Shown here one piece after another: positions 18,018-26,743 of a stretch of DNA of 64,000 bases (position 1 is the first letter of the stretch; each line of letters begins with the position of its first letter). The stretch lies in the NCBI RefSeq assembly GCF_039539345.1, contig NZ_BAABCY010000065.1, positions 5,046-69,045 on the forward strand, in the 5' to 3' direction. Both the position numbers and the translations under genes were made by a program. The notes under the pieces were generated by a model, which had not been told where the DNA came from, searched no databases, and was given only the letters and a program-made list of their open reading frames with translations. The stretch comes from Snuella lapsa. GTDB taxonomy: Bacteria > Bacteroidota > Bacteroidia > Flavobacteriales > Flavobacteriaceae.

Positions 18018-19688
18018 TTAATCATTTTGTATCAACGAAGGTTGAATTAATATTTGCTGTTCTGGGATAAACTCTACAATAACATTGCTTGTAGGCACCA
18101 CTTCTCTATAGGAGCTAGCATTATCTATATGCGTCCCTGGATATCTTCTATCTAGAGTTCTTCCGTTTCTAAACACATCAAATTTTCTATGTCCTTCAAA
18201 GGCCAATTCCAACTGGCGTTCTTCCAAAACAACGTCCAATACAGTTAGCCCTACAGGTAATGTTCCTAAAGTATACGGAGGAATTTGAGCTCTTTCCCTT
18301 AATATATTGATATTATCGATCGCAGCCTGATCTGCACCTTGTTTAGCTAAAGCTTCGGCTTTATTCAAATACATTTCTGCTAAACGCGACACGGTTGGCG
18401 ACCATAAATGTAAATCATTCTCTTGCTGAGAGGCTTTAAGAATATAAAACTTTGGATAGCCATTACGCTTATCCATATCAAAATCAAAGGTTACATCTTG
18501 CCTTCCGTTTGGTCCGTTAAAGTAGTAAACAGTTCTTCCATTCACATCTTCTGATTGGAGTACATAGTTAGTCCCATCATAATCAAAGGTAACCGTTCCT
18601 CCGCTCTCTGTTGTTCTGGCAAACTCGTATGTGTACCCATTGGTATCATTACCATCTACCCAATAAACCGCTGGTATTTTTTGCCCATTGTCATCAAGTA
18701 AATATTGAGGATCTATAAAGCTTCCTCTCAAATCGCCATTGTTTTTGTTTAATAATTCCAGATAGGTTTGAGATGCGTACATTTCACCCCAACCAACACC
18801 ATCTATATTGGCGTAAAACGACCCTATGGTAAACCAATCTTCGGTACCTGGAATGTCAATATCCTTAGTCAAGGTAATAGAAAATATAGCCTCTAAATTG
18901 TCTTCTGGCTTAAACGTATTCATTATCGCATAATCTGAAGGCGATAAAAGTTCATACTGCCCAGAGTTAATGACCTTATCGGCATACTCAATGGCTTTTG
19001 CATTATCTCCCATATAAAGATACACTCTAGATAACAAAGCTTGAGCTGCCTCTTTAGAAGCAAAAGAAGCTCCTTTATTTTCATTCATTAATGCTTCTGC
19101 CTTTAGAAGATCTGAAATAACCTGATCGTATACTTCACCAACAGTATTCCTGTCTGGTGTATCATCCAAATTGGCAGTTAACTTTAAAGGTACGGACAGA
19201 TTTGAAGTCCCTTGATAGTAAGGTCTACCAAAAACATTTCCCATTTGGAAATAGATTAAAGCTCTAATGTAGTAGTTTTCTCCAAGCACTTGATCTGCCT
19301 CTGGAGTGCCTTCTTCAAGTAATTCTAAAACCGTATTGACTCCAACCACGGCTCTATAAGAATTACTCCAAAATCTATCCGCTCTACTGTTGTTAGGGTT
19401 CCTTTGGTAGTTATAAAAAAAGTATAGAGGATCTGTGGTTCGTCCACTAATCATTACATTATCTCCCGAGTATTCAGATATCCTATGTAGGTCATCTGCC
19501 CACCCATCATAACCTTTGTCTCCTTTCAAGAACAAATAATTTCCTAAGGTAGCAGACTGTGCAGCACCTGGATCAGCAAAAAGATCTTCTGCTGATACTT
19601 CTGTAAAAGGACTTCTATCTAAATCACATGAGGTCATGACCAATGCAACTATTGATAGTAGTATATAATTTATTTTTTTCATCATCAT
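18018..19688 (-). CDS. SusD/RagB-family glycan-binding lipoprotein
   Basis: 556 aa with a lipobox MTSC near residue 21. The helical TPR-like fold of the family is visible: N-terminal SusD-like region, LSRVYLYMGDNAKAIEYADKVI around 215-240, and the C-terminal signature LAEMYLNKAEALAKQG followed by INILRERAQ and ERQLELAFEGHRKFDVFR. SusD caps the SusC barrel and delivers oligomers. It lies 11 bases after the susC gene. Three consecutive ATG codons (19688, 19685, 19682) could serve as start. Confidence 0.96.
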   Translation of the reverse strand: MMMKKINYILLSIVALVMTSCDLDRSPFTEVSAEDLFADPGAAQSATLGNYLFLKGDKGYDGWADDLHRISEYSGDNVMISGRTTDPLYFFYNYQRNPNNSRADRFWSNSYRAVVGVNTVLELLEEGTPEADQVLGENYYIRALIYFQMGNVFGRPYYQGTSNLSVPLKLTANLDDTPDRNTVGEVYDQVISDLLKAEALMNENKGASFASKEAAQALLSRVYLYMGDNAKAIEYADKVINSGQYELLSPSDYAIMNTFKPEDNLEAIFSITLTKDIDIPGTEDWFTIGSFYANIDGVGWGEMYASQTYLELLNKNNGDLRGSFIDPQYLLDDNGQKIPAVYWVDGNDTNGYTYEFARTTESGGTVTFDYDGTNYVLQSEDVNGRTVYYFNGPNGRQDVTFDFDMDKRNGYPKFYILKASQQENDLHLWSPTVSRLAEMYLNKAEALAKQGADQAAIDNINILRERAQIPPYTLGTLPVGLTVLDVVLEERQLELAFEGHRKFDVFRNGRTLDRRYPGTHIDNASSYREVVPTSNVIVEFIPEQQILIQPSLIQND

Positions 19689-19699
19689 ATATTTTTTAA

Positions 19700-22600
19700 T
19701 TAAAACGAAAGATTAAGACCTAATGCAAAACGCTTTGGTACGGGGTATCCAAGACTTGTAAAACCAAAAATTGTTATATAATTATCATCGACATCATTGA
19801 TTGTTGGGTCTACCCCTGTAAATTTTGTAAAAGTCACCAAATTATCTCCCGTTACATAAATATTTGCTCCACGAATACCAACTTTTTCAAATAAAGATTC
19901 CGGTAAATTATAAGATAATCTTATATTATTTAACCTTAAATAACTGCCATCTTCTAAATAACGTGTAGAAGTAAGGTTCCCACTTGGGTGGCCTCCTTGT
20001 TGTGGTACAGGGTGTGTTGCAATATCTCCTGATTGTTGCCATCTGCTCCATCCATCAGGTAGAGCCATCTGGTTAAACTGTAAATAGAAACCATCTGAAT
20101 CAAATAAATTACGTGAAGAATTATATAGTTCGGCTCCATAAGAAAAACTCCAATTAGAACTAAGCGTAAAATTCTTATATGTAATATTAGTATTAAAACC
20201 TCCAGTAAAATCAGGGTTTGCAGAACCTGCAATTTGTACAGTTGCTTCATTATAATCTGCTGTTGTCGACTTGGTTCCATCCTCATTCACTACTTCGTAA
20301 ACAGGAGTACCATTTGCAGGGTGTACGCCTAACCATTTTCTCATATAGAACGCCCCAAACTCTTCCCCTTCTCTAATAATGGTATTACCTGCACCAAATA
20401 TATCTGCACCATCAGGAAGCGCTTTCACTTCATTTTTGTTAAAACTAACATTAAAGCCAGCACTAATACTAAAATCCTCTTTATTTACAATATTTGCCGT
20501 CGTTCCTATTTCTATACCTTTATTGGTAACCGATCCAATATTTTCGTATCTCCCACTATAACCCGATAAATCTGGTAAGCGTCTAAAGAATAATAAATCT
20601 GAACTTTCTTTGTTATAATAATCGACTGTTAAGTCTACCGCATTAAACAATGTGGCGTCTAAACCAATATTAGATTCCGTTATTTTTTCCCATGATATAT
20701 TTGGAGTTCCTAATCGGTTAGGCTTAGCGGCAATTGTCCCTGCATATTGAAACTGAACATCGTAAGTCGTTAAAAACGCAAAACCGCCTATTAAATTACC
20801 TACAGAGCCATAACTACCTCTTAACTTCAATACATTTATCTCATCTACATTAAAGAAATTTTCTTTGTGTATATTCCAACCAGCTGCTGCTGAGTAAAAG
20901 GTTCCATAACGATATTCTGGATCAAAGGCAGATGCCCCATCAACTCTTATAGATCCTTTTACAAAGTATTTACTCTTATAATCGTAATCTGCTGATAATA
21001 AAACTGACTGCTGTGCAGATTCACCTGCATTACCATTAATCTGGGCTGCTTCTAAACCTATATTCTGGACTTTTCCGTTAACTAAAATATTCTGGGATTC
21101 GGCTTGAAACCATCTTGATGAACTGTCGTTATATTCATAAGCCGCTAAAACATTTATGGTATGGTCATCGCTAAACATATTAGAATATTTTAGCATTTGG
21201 TTAGTGAACCTATTTAAAGATCTTGAATTATAGTCGGTAACAGAACCATTAAATGAACGACCAGAATTAGACCTTGGGTCTACATAGCTAAAGCTCTCAT
21301 AATTGCCCCATCTAAAATTATTAGTAGATATAAATGTTAAATTAGGCAATAATTTATACTCAAAATCAAAACTAGCAAATAAGTCAAAAGATCTGGAATC
21401 ATTATAATTCCATTGGCGATCATAAAAGAAATTACGCTTGTCTCTACCCAGCCAATCATCACCTTGTGCCTGATTAGCATTTACTACCGATCCATCTTCT
21501 GCAAAAGGTAAATCCCAGGGCAAGTTCGTATATGCTTCATACAACGGTGCTTCGTTAACGTGTTCCCTTCTATCAAAAACAAAATAAAGTTTTGGTTTAA
21601 TAGTTAGTTTATCTGTTATATTATAATCTAAATTAGTACGGAAGTTATATCTATCCAGATCATTACCGATTACCGTACTTTCTTCACTATAGTATCCAGA
21701 AGATATTAATAAATTGTGTGTTTCAGTAGCAGCAGTAAACCTTATAGAGGCATCTTTAACAAAGGCATCCTGCGTTGCTCCGTCAACCCAATCGTAATCT
21801 CTTTCTAATAAATCTTCAGTAAACCAATCAAATGGATTTCCTAACTGCTCATGAAGATCATATAACTGCTGTGAATTCATGACCTTAAAATTCCCTGGAT
21901 TGAATTGGTTTAAAGCCGTTTTTAAAAAGACCTCTACTTTAGGTTTTGCCCCTTCAGCTCCTCTCTTGGTAGTTACAATAATGACACCATTTGCAGCTCT
22001 GTTACCATATAAAGCAGTAGCAGAAGCATCTTTCAAAACAGACAAACTTGCTATATCATTTGGATTTAATTTAGGATCTGAATTTCCAAAAATTATCCCA
22101 TCAACAACCCATAATGGCTCATTGTTACCATTACTTATAGACGAACGTCCTCTAATAAAGATATTTGGGGACGACCCAGGAGCACCACTACTTGGTAAAA
22201 CCTGAACCCCTGATACTTTACCTTGCAGCATAGTGGCTACTTCTGGAGTGGTAACATCAGTTAATTTATCTGCCTTTACTTCTACCACAGAAGAGGTTAA
22301 TGTTTCTTTTTTCTGTGTTCCGTAAGCAACAACTACAACCTCTTGCAATAAATCTACATCTTCCTTAAGGACAACATCAATAACTGTTTGGCCACTTACA
22401 GGAATCTCTTGTGTGCCATACCCAACATAAGAAAACGATAAAATATCGTTTTCGTTAACAGTAATTTTATAATTACCATCAAAATCTGATGTCACGCCCC
22501 TAGAGGTTCCTTTTACAATTACAGTAGCTCCCGCTAATGGCATCCCAGTCTGGTCTTTTACCTGCCCCGTTACTTCCAGCTCTTGGACTTCTACCTTCGA

Positions 22601-22987
22601 TTCGGTTGTATTTGAAACAACATCTGCCTTTTTCTTTTTCTTCAAGACAATTTGGGTTCCTCTTACTTTAAACGAAGTGTGTGTGCTACCGAACAAGTTT
22701 GTCAAAAAATCATCAATAGCAGTTTCTTTCGCTTTTACGCTTACTTTACGGTTTAAATTAACAAACTTGGTATTGTAAACAAATCTATATTCGGTGGTTG
22801 ATTCTATTTTATTAATAACGCTTGCTACGGTCATATCCTCTACGTCCAATGTAATTGTCTGAGAATAGGTGTCAATAGCAGACATGCTGAAAAATGAAGC
22901 AAAGACCAATAATAAAGTTAATTTCATTTTTAAATCGAGTTTAAGAAAAGGAAGGCACCTCCCTTTTTTCTCATGAAGTTTTTTCAT
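19700..22987 (-). CDS. SusC/RagA-type TonB-dependent receptor with N-terminal STN domain (locus 2)
   Basis: 1095 aa. A signal peptide follows a long basic leader (an internal Met at residue 21 is an alternative start). The STN domain spans about 46-115 (TITLDVEDMTVASVINKIE). A carboxypeptidase-D-like domain with GVTSDFDGNYKI comes next, then a TonB-box-like EVVVVAYGT, a plug with VLKDASATALYGNRAANGVI and a 22-strand-type barrel ending in FALGLNLSF. The STN domain should signal to the FecR protein encoded upstream. With the SusD gene it forms the uptake pair of the operon that ends at 11838. Confidence 0.96.
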   Translation of the reverse strand: MKKLHEKKGRCLPFLKLDLKMKLTLLLVFASFFSMSAIDTYSQTITLDVEDMTVASVINKIESTTEYRFVYNTKFVNLNRKVSVKAKETAIDDFLTNLFGSTHTSFKVRGTQIVLKKKKKADVVSNTTESKVEVQELEVTGQVKDQTGMPLAGATVIVKGTSRGVTSDFDGNYKITVNENDILSFSYVGYGTQEIPVSGQTVIDVVLKEDVDLLQEVVVVAYGTQKKETLTSSVVEVKADKLTDVTTPEVATMLQGKVSGVQVLPSSGAPGSSPNIFIRGRSSISNGNNEPLWVVDGIIFGNSDPKLNPNDIASLSVLKDASATALYGNRAANGVIIVTTKRGAEGAKPKVEVFLKTALNQFNPGNFKVMNSQQLYDLHEQLGNPFDWFTEDLLERDYDWVDGATQDAFVKDASIRFTAATETHNLLISSGYYSEESTVIGNDLDRYNFRTNLDYNITDKLTIKPKLYFVFDRREHVNEAPLYEAYTNLPWDLPFAEDGSVVNANQAQGDDWLGRDKRNFFYDRQWNYNDSRSFDLFASFDFEYKLLPNLTFISTNNFRWGNYESFSYVDPRSNSGRSFNGSVTDYNSRSLNRFTNQMLKYSNMFSDDHTINVLAAYEYNDSSSRWFQAESQNILVNGKVQNIGLEAAQINGNAGESAQQSVLLSADYDYKSKYFVKGSIRVDGASAFDPEYRYGTFYSAAAGWNIHKENFFNVDEINVLKLRGSYGSVGNLIGGFAFLTTYDVQFQYAGTIAAKPNRLGTPNISWEKITESNIGLDATLFNAVDLTVDYYNKESSDLLFFRRLPDLSGYSGRYENIGSVTNKGIEIGTTANIVNKEDFSISAGFNVSFNKNEVKALPDGADIFGAGNTIIREGEEFGAFYMRKWLGVHPANGTPVYEVVNEDGTKSTTADYNEATVQIAGSANPDFTGGFNTNITYKNFTLSSNWSFSYGAELYNSSRNLFDSDGFYLQFNQMALPDGWSRWQQSGDIATHPVPQQGGHPSGNLTSTRYLEDGSYLRLNNIRLSYNLPESLFEKVGIRGANIYVTGDNLVTFTKFTGVDPTINDVDDNYITIFGFTSLGYPVPKRFALGLNLSF

Positions 22988-23002
22988 ACTTTTAAGGTGT
23001 TT

Positions 23003-23078
23003 AAATAGTGATTACTAATTTTCGTTGGTACTTCACTCAAACTATCGGGAAATGCGGCATCATTTCCCGTTTTTTTTT
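23003..23078 (+). ncRNA. candidate cis-antisense RNA opposite the susC leader (locus 2)
   Basis: A near-perfect plus-strand terminator, CGGGAAATG (23046-23054), loop CGGCAT, CATTTCCCG (23061-23069) and nine Ts (23070-23078), lies in the 355-base fecR-susC gap although no plus-strand gene precedes it. A TACTTTTA box at 22989-22996 could start an RNA of about 76 nt covering the susC leader. The layout matches locus 1 and the DonS-type antisense RNAs of Bacteroides. The 5' end is a guess. Nothing else was seen in this gap. Confidence 0.5.
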
Positions 23079-23342
23079 GAAGTGGTTTAAACTTTTTGGA
23101 TTGAAGCGAAAATTGATGTATTTGTGACCAGATGAAGGCTTTTTTGAGTGGCATAGCAGGGCTACGTGACGATAAAAAGACAAAATATGGGTGCAAAACG
23201 GCAATTTTTTAGCCAATTTGTAAAAGTTTAAATCACTTCTTTATTAAAAACGCGTTTGAAAGTGAATTTTGTTGATTAAATTTCGAGTGGGTTTTTATGT
23301 CATACATTTTGGTTTTAATAGGGTTAGTTTATATTGATATTG

Positions 23343-24491
23343 TTAGTTTATAAATATGGTATTGCCTTTAATATTATACTCAAGCTCGTAACTGTCCCTA
23401 AAATAACTTAACACATTCTCCAAGGGCTCTTCTTTAAAATTAGCATAAAAGACCTCTTCATTTAATTGGCTATCGGTTATTATTATATGGACATTATAAT
23501 AGCGTTCTAGCTTTTTAGCAATATTTTTGAACGGCATATTCCTAAACATCAAGCCCCCTTCCATCCAAGCCGTATAAAGTGACGTATCAACCGTTTCGGT
23601 TGTTATTTTTTGAAGCCCCTTATTAAGAGCCCCTTTAGTACCCGGTGTTATTGTTGTGCTTTCCCTTAACGACATTGCATCTGTATATAAACCTACCGAA
23701 CCTTCAACAAGAACAACATCGGTTGTAGTATCCTCTGGATAGGCAGAAACATTGAATTCCGTACCCAAAACCTGAACGTTCAGATTTTCGGCGTTAACTA
23801 CAAATGGATACTCTGTATCTTCTGTTACGTCAAAATATGCTTCACCGTTAAGAAAAACTTGTCTTGTTTTTTCTCCTTTTAAAAATTTAACAGGATATTT
23901 TAACGATGTTCCTGCATTTAAATGAACCTTCGTTCCATCAGACAGCTGCACTTCAAAACGTTTTCCATAAGGAACCGTTAAAGTATTGTATACCAGCTTA
24001 TCTTTTGTCATATCGTTACTATAAGTTAGCTGTCCGCCATTTTGTTTACCAATTACGTTACCGTCTTCATCGACCACCTGTGTGGAACCATCTTCCTTAA
24101 TAACCTTAATATTACCATTGTCCAATTGCAGCGTTATACTTTCTTCTGGTATTACAGGTATTGGTTTGCTTGTAAAATATCCTTTCTGGTAAACAAAGCC
24201 AATCCCTAAAAGTACTATAGCTATCGCAGCATATTTCATTACGCCCATAACTTTACGCAATCGATACACGCGCTTCTCTTTACTTATATATTCTAGTAAT
24301 CGCTTATTAGAAAGTTCCTCATTAAAAGTTTTAAGGCTAAAGTCTACAGCATAATTAACTTCTACATAAGCCATAAATTCCTTTACGTGCTCTGGATCCT
24401 CAAGCCATGCTTTCAACGCTTCAAGCTCTAACAATGAAGCCTGTTTTGTGAAGTATTTTGCTATAAGTGTTTGGGTCTTTTGAGATATCAT
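23343..24491 (-). CDS. FecR-family anti-sigma factor (locus 2)
   Basis: 382 aa. Cytoplasmic N-terminus, one membrane helix around 86-103 (KYAAIAIVLLGIGFVY), periplasmic FecR domain (YNTLTVPYGKRFEVQLSDGT, LNGEAYFDVTED, VLGTEFNVSAYPED) and a C-terminal DUF4974-like part. It holds the divergent ECF sigma factor at 24610 and should be relieved by the STN domain of the SusC protein at 19700. Same gene order as locus 1. Confidence 0.95.
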   Translation of the reverse strand: MISQKTQTLIAKYFTKQASLLELEALKAWLEDPEHVKEFMAYVEVNYAVDFSLKTFNEELSNKRLLEYISKEKRVYRLRKVMGVMKYAAIAIVLLGIGFVYQKGYFTSKPIPVIPEESITLQLDNGNIKVIKEDGSTQVVDEDGNVIGKQNGGQLTYSNDMTKDKLVYNTLTVPYGKRFEVQLSDGTKVHLNAGTSLKYPVKFLKGEKTRQVFLNGEAYFDVTEDTEYPFVVNAENLNVQVLGTEFNVSAYPEDTTTDVVLVEGSVGLYTDAMSLRESTTITPGTKGALNKGLQKITTETVDTSLYTAWMEGGLMFRNMPFKNIAKKLERYYNVHIIITDSQLNEEVFYANFKEEPLENVLSYFRDSYELEYNIKGNTIFIN

Positions 24492-24511
24492 TTCTTCTTA
24501 ATCTATAGCAC

Positions 24512-24523
24512 TATAACGTTATA
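24512..24523. promoter_or_regulatory. 12-bp perfect palindrome between fecR and the ECF sigma gene
   Basis: TATAACGTTATA in the 118-base divergent gap. It could be an operator for a dimeric regulator acting on both directions, but in such AT-rich DNA chance is possible. Confidence 0.3.
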
Positions 24524-24609
24524 ATTTTACATTACCCTAACTTTTATCTTAACTTTTTTTTATTTTCGCTTTGTTTGATACCTAAATTATTATCGTTTCG
24601 TTAATTAAT

Positions 24610-25206
24610 ATGGAATTGTCTTTCACAAATGACATCGCGCTTATTAAATCATTAAAGAAGGGAGACCCTAAAGCCTATACCTTTTTGGTTAAAACTTACC
24701 ATCATAAACTTTGTGTCTATACTTATAGCTTAACCAACGACAACGATCAATCTGAAGACATTGTTCAAAACGTATTTGTTAAAATCTGGAAAAAACGCAA
24801 CAAGCTCAAAGATGATTTTTCGGTTAAAAACTATCTATATAAAATGGTATATAACGAGTTTATCGATCAATACCGCAAACAAAAAATAACCTTATCTCTA
24901 GAAAAAAAACATATAGAAGCATTAAGTACCATTATAGAAGAAAAAGACGAAAAATCATTGGAGCGACTCATAGCTATTGTTAAACAAGAGATAGACAATT
25001 TGCCACCTAAATGCAAAAGGACATTTTTATTAAGCAAAGAAGAAGGACTTACCAATATAGAAATTGCAGAATATTTAAATGTTTCCATCAAAACTGTTGA
25101 AGCCCACATAAGTAAGGCGTTCGTATTACTACGTAAAGCAGTTGGCCATAAAGTAAACGGTATTTTGTTTTTATTGTTTGGAAACAGTAAGAAAGTAAGT
25201 GGTTAA
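24610..25206 (+). CDS. ECF RNA polymerase sigma factor (locus 2)
   Basis: 198 aa. Region 2 contains SEDIVQNVFVKIWKKR. Region 4 is the helix-turn-helix LTNIEIAEYLNVSIKTVEAHISKAF. It is divergent from its fecR partner and probably activates the susC operon at 22987. The neighbouring rubredoxin gene is convergent; only a weak hairpin (TATTTGT/ACAAATA, 25210-25228) separates them. Confidence 0.95.
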   Translation: MELSFTNDIALIKSLKKGDPKAYTFLVKTYHHKLCVYTYSLTNDNDQSEDIVQNVFVKIWKKRNKLKDDFSVKNYLYKMVYNEFIDQYRKQKITLSLEKKHIEALSTIIEEKDEKSLERLIAIVKQEIDNLPPKCKRTFLLSKEEGLTNIEIAEYLNVSIKTVEAHISKAFVLLRKAVGHKVNGILFLLFGNSKKVSG

Positions 25207-25243
25207 ACATATTTGTGCCCTACAAATAAACATCATAGCCCAA

Positions 25244-26677
25244 TCACTTTATCAGTACTTTCTTTTTAAAACTACTTTTTGGTGCTTCACAAAGTGAACA
25301 CACATAATCGTCATGAAGATTTTCAAAAGGTGTTTTTGGCTCTATATTTTGGGTAATATCTCCATACACTTCATTATATACCGTTAAGCAATCGTTACAT
25401 TGGTATACAATTTCTTGTTTCTTCTCTTTAGTGGTATTCGCTTCAGGTTTTTCTATTTCCTTCTCGGTTCCCAATTGTTCAAAATACAACTGACTTAACT
25501 CCATTAACAAACCCGGTAATTCCACCATGTCTACATCCTGAACATGCATAACGTACTCTCTCGTATTAGGATCAAAATTCTTTGCATATAATAAATTATA
25601 AGTATCCCTAACAACAAAATCCCCCTGTAGTTTAGGTTGTTTATTCTTTTCCACAACAATAGAGGTAAAATAATAAGCATTGTTTTCGTAGTTGGTAATT
25701 CCAAACGTTAGCCCATAAGTACTTATATCGTTCTGGTCGAAATTGGTAACCAAATATTTTTTTAAACTCAAAGCATCTGCATCTGCTACTGGAAGGTGCC
25801 AATTCAACTCCAACATAGAATGGCGCACATTTATTCCGTACTTACCCAAAAACTTTTCCCATTGCAATTTTGTTTGCACTGGAATCCCTTTAACAATAAA
25901 AGATTTCCAAGGAGTTATGGAAATTTTACCAATCTTGCTTTCTGCACACAAATCGCACATAGCCTTAAGAAAATCCAAATCGTACCTATTGTTCCTCCAA
26001 TAGAGCCCTAACCAATATTTATCCATACCAATACGGTTCATACCTTCATAGTAAGGAAAAGGATAAAAAGGTACTTCTAAAGGGGCATCTACCGTACGGT
26101 TATTCGTGTCGACAGCATCGCTAACAAGCTCAAAGACGGTTTCAATAGTTTCCGGCTCTTCTTGTAAAACATTTTCAATAGCCAATTCTATCTTATCAAG
26201 ATCCCAACTGTAAATAAGTGCTGGGTACATTTGCGTTTTTTTCCATTCTGGCAACCTTATGTACAAATACCAATAATCTTCATGCTCTGAAGCTATAAAA
26301 TTAACATGACCTGTAAACAAAGGCACCAAACGCTGTTTGGGGTCCGTTATATTCACACGTAGCCTAAGATTGTGCTTAAACTGCTCCAATATATATAAAT
26401 ACCTGTCACCCGTAAGCCAAGAGGTACTTGGAAATATATCGGCCGACACATAAGACGATACTATATTTTCTGTACTGGTTTTATTAGGCTCAACCACTTG
26501 AATTTTATCAAATGCAACCAATCGTTCCTGATCAATTTTATCGGGGAATATAACATCTTGTCGTGAACCAAAAGAAATCGCATCCAACCCCAAATTTTCA
26601 GCCGTCTCACAAATGTATTTTAGTTCCGCTGGAGACAACACTCCACCGTTAATTATTAATCTGTTTAATTCCTTCAT
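25244..26677 (-). CDS. nitrite/sulfite reductase-like protein with C-terminal rubredoxin domain
   Basis: 477 aa from the ATG at 26677; a GTG at 26725 would add 16 residues but is less likely. The N-terminal ~400 residues resemble the ferredoxin-like half domains of nitrite/sulfite reductases (INGGVLSPAELKYICETAENLG). The paired Cx5C and Cx3C siroheme/4Fe-4S ligands are not seen. The C-terminal ~50 residues form a rubredoxin with Cys427, Cys430, Cys460 and Cys463. It lies 66 bases after the nitrate reductase gene at 26744 and is probably co-transcribed with it. The likely job is electron delivery to nitrate reduction; this is inference. Confidence 0.8.
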   Translation of the reverse strand: MKELNRLIINGGVLSPAELKYICETAENLGLDAISFGSRQDVIFPDKIDQERLVAFDKIQVVEPNKTSTENIVSSYVSADIFPSTSWLTGDRYLYILEQFKHNLRLRVNITDPKQRLVPLFTGHVNFIASEHEDYWYLYIRLPEWKKTQMYPALIYSWDLDKIELAIENVLQEEPETIETVFELVSDAVDTNNRTVDAPLEVPFYPFPYYEGMNRIGMDKYWLGLYWRNNRYDLDFLKAMCDLCAESKIGKISITPWKSFIVKGIPVQTKLQWEKFLGKYGINVRHSMLELNWHLPVADADALSLKKYLVTNFDQNDISTYGLTFGITNYENNAYYFTSIVVEKNKQPKLQGDFVVRDTYNLLYAKNFDPNTREYVMHVQDVDMVELPGLLMELSQLYFEQLGTEKEIEKPEANTTKEKKQEIVYQCNDCLTVYNEVYGDITQNIEPKTPFENLHDDYVCSLCEAPKSSFKKKVLIK

Positions 26678-26743
26678 TTGGTTTCTTATCTTTTTAAACG
26701 GCTCCAGACACCTTAATTCGACCACTGAAGCTTATGCCTTTCT

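Noticed and set aside
22984..23196. 70-codon minus-strand frame just upstream of susC at locus 2
   Set aside because: It overlaps the susC start, shows no family resemblance, and crosses the antisense terminator hairpin. It is more likely leader sequence.
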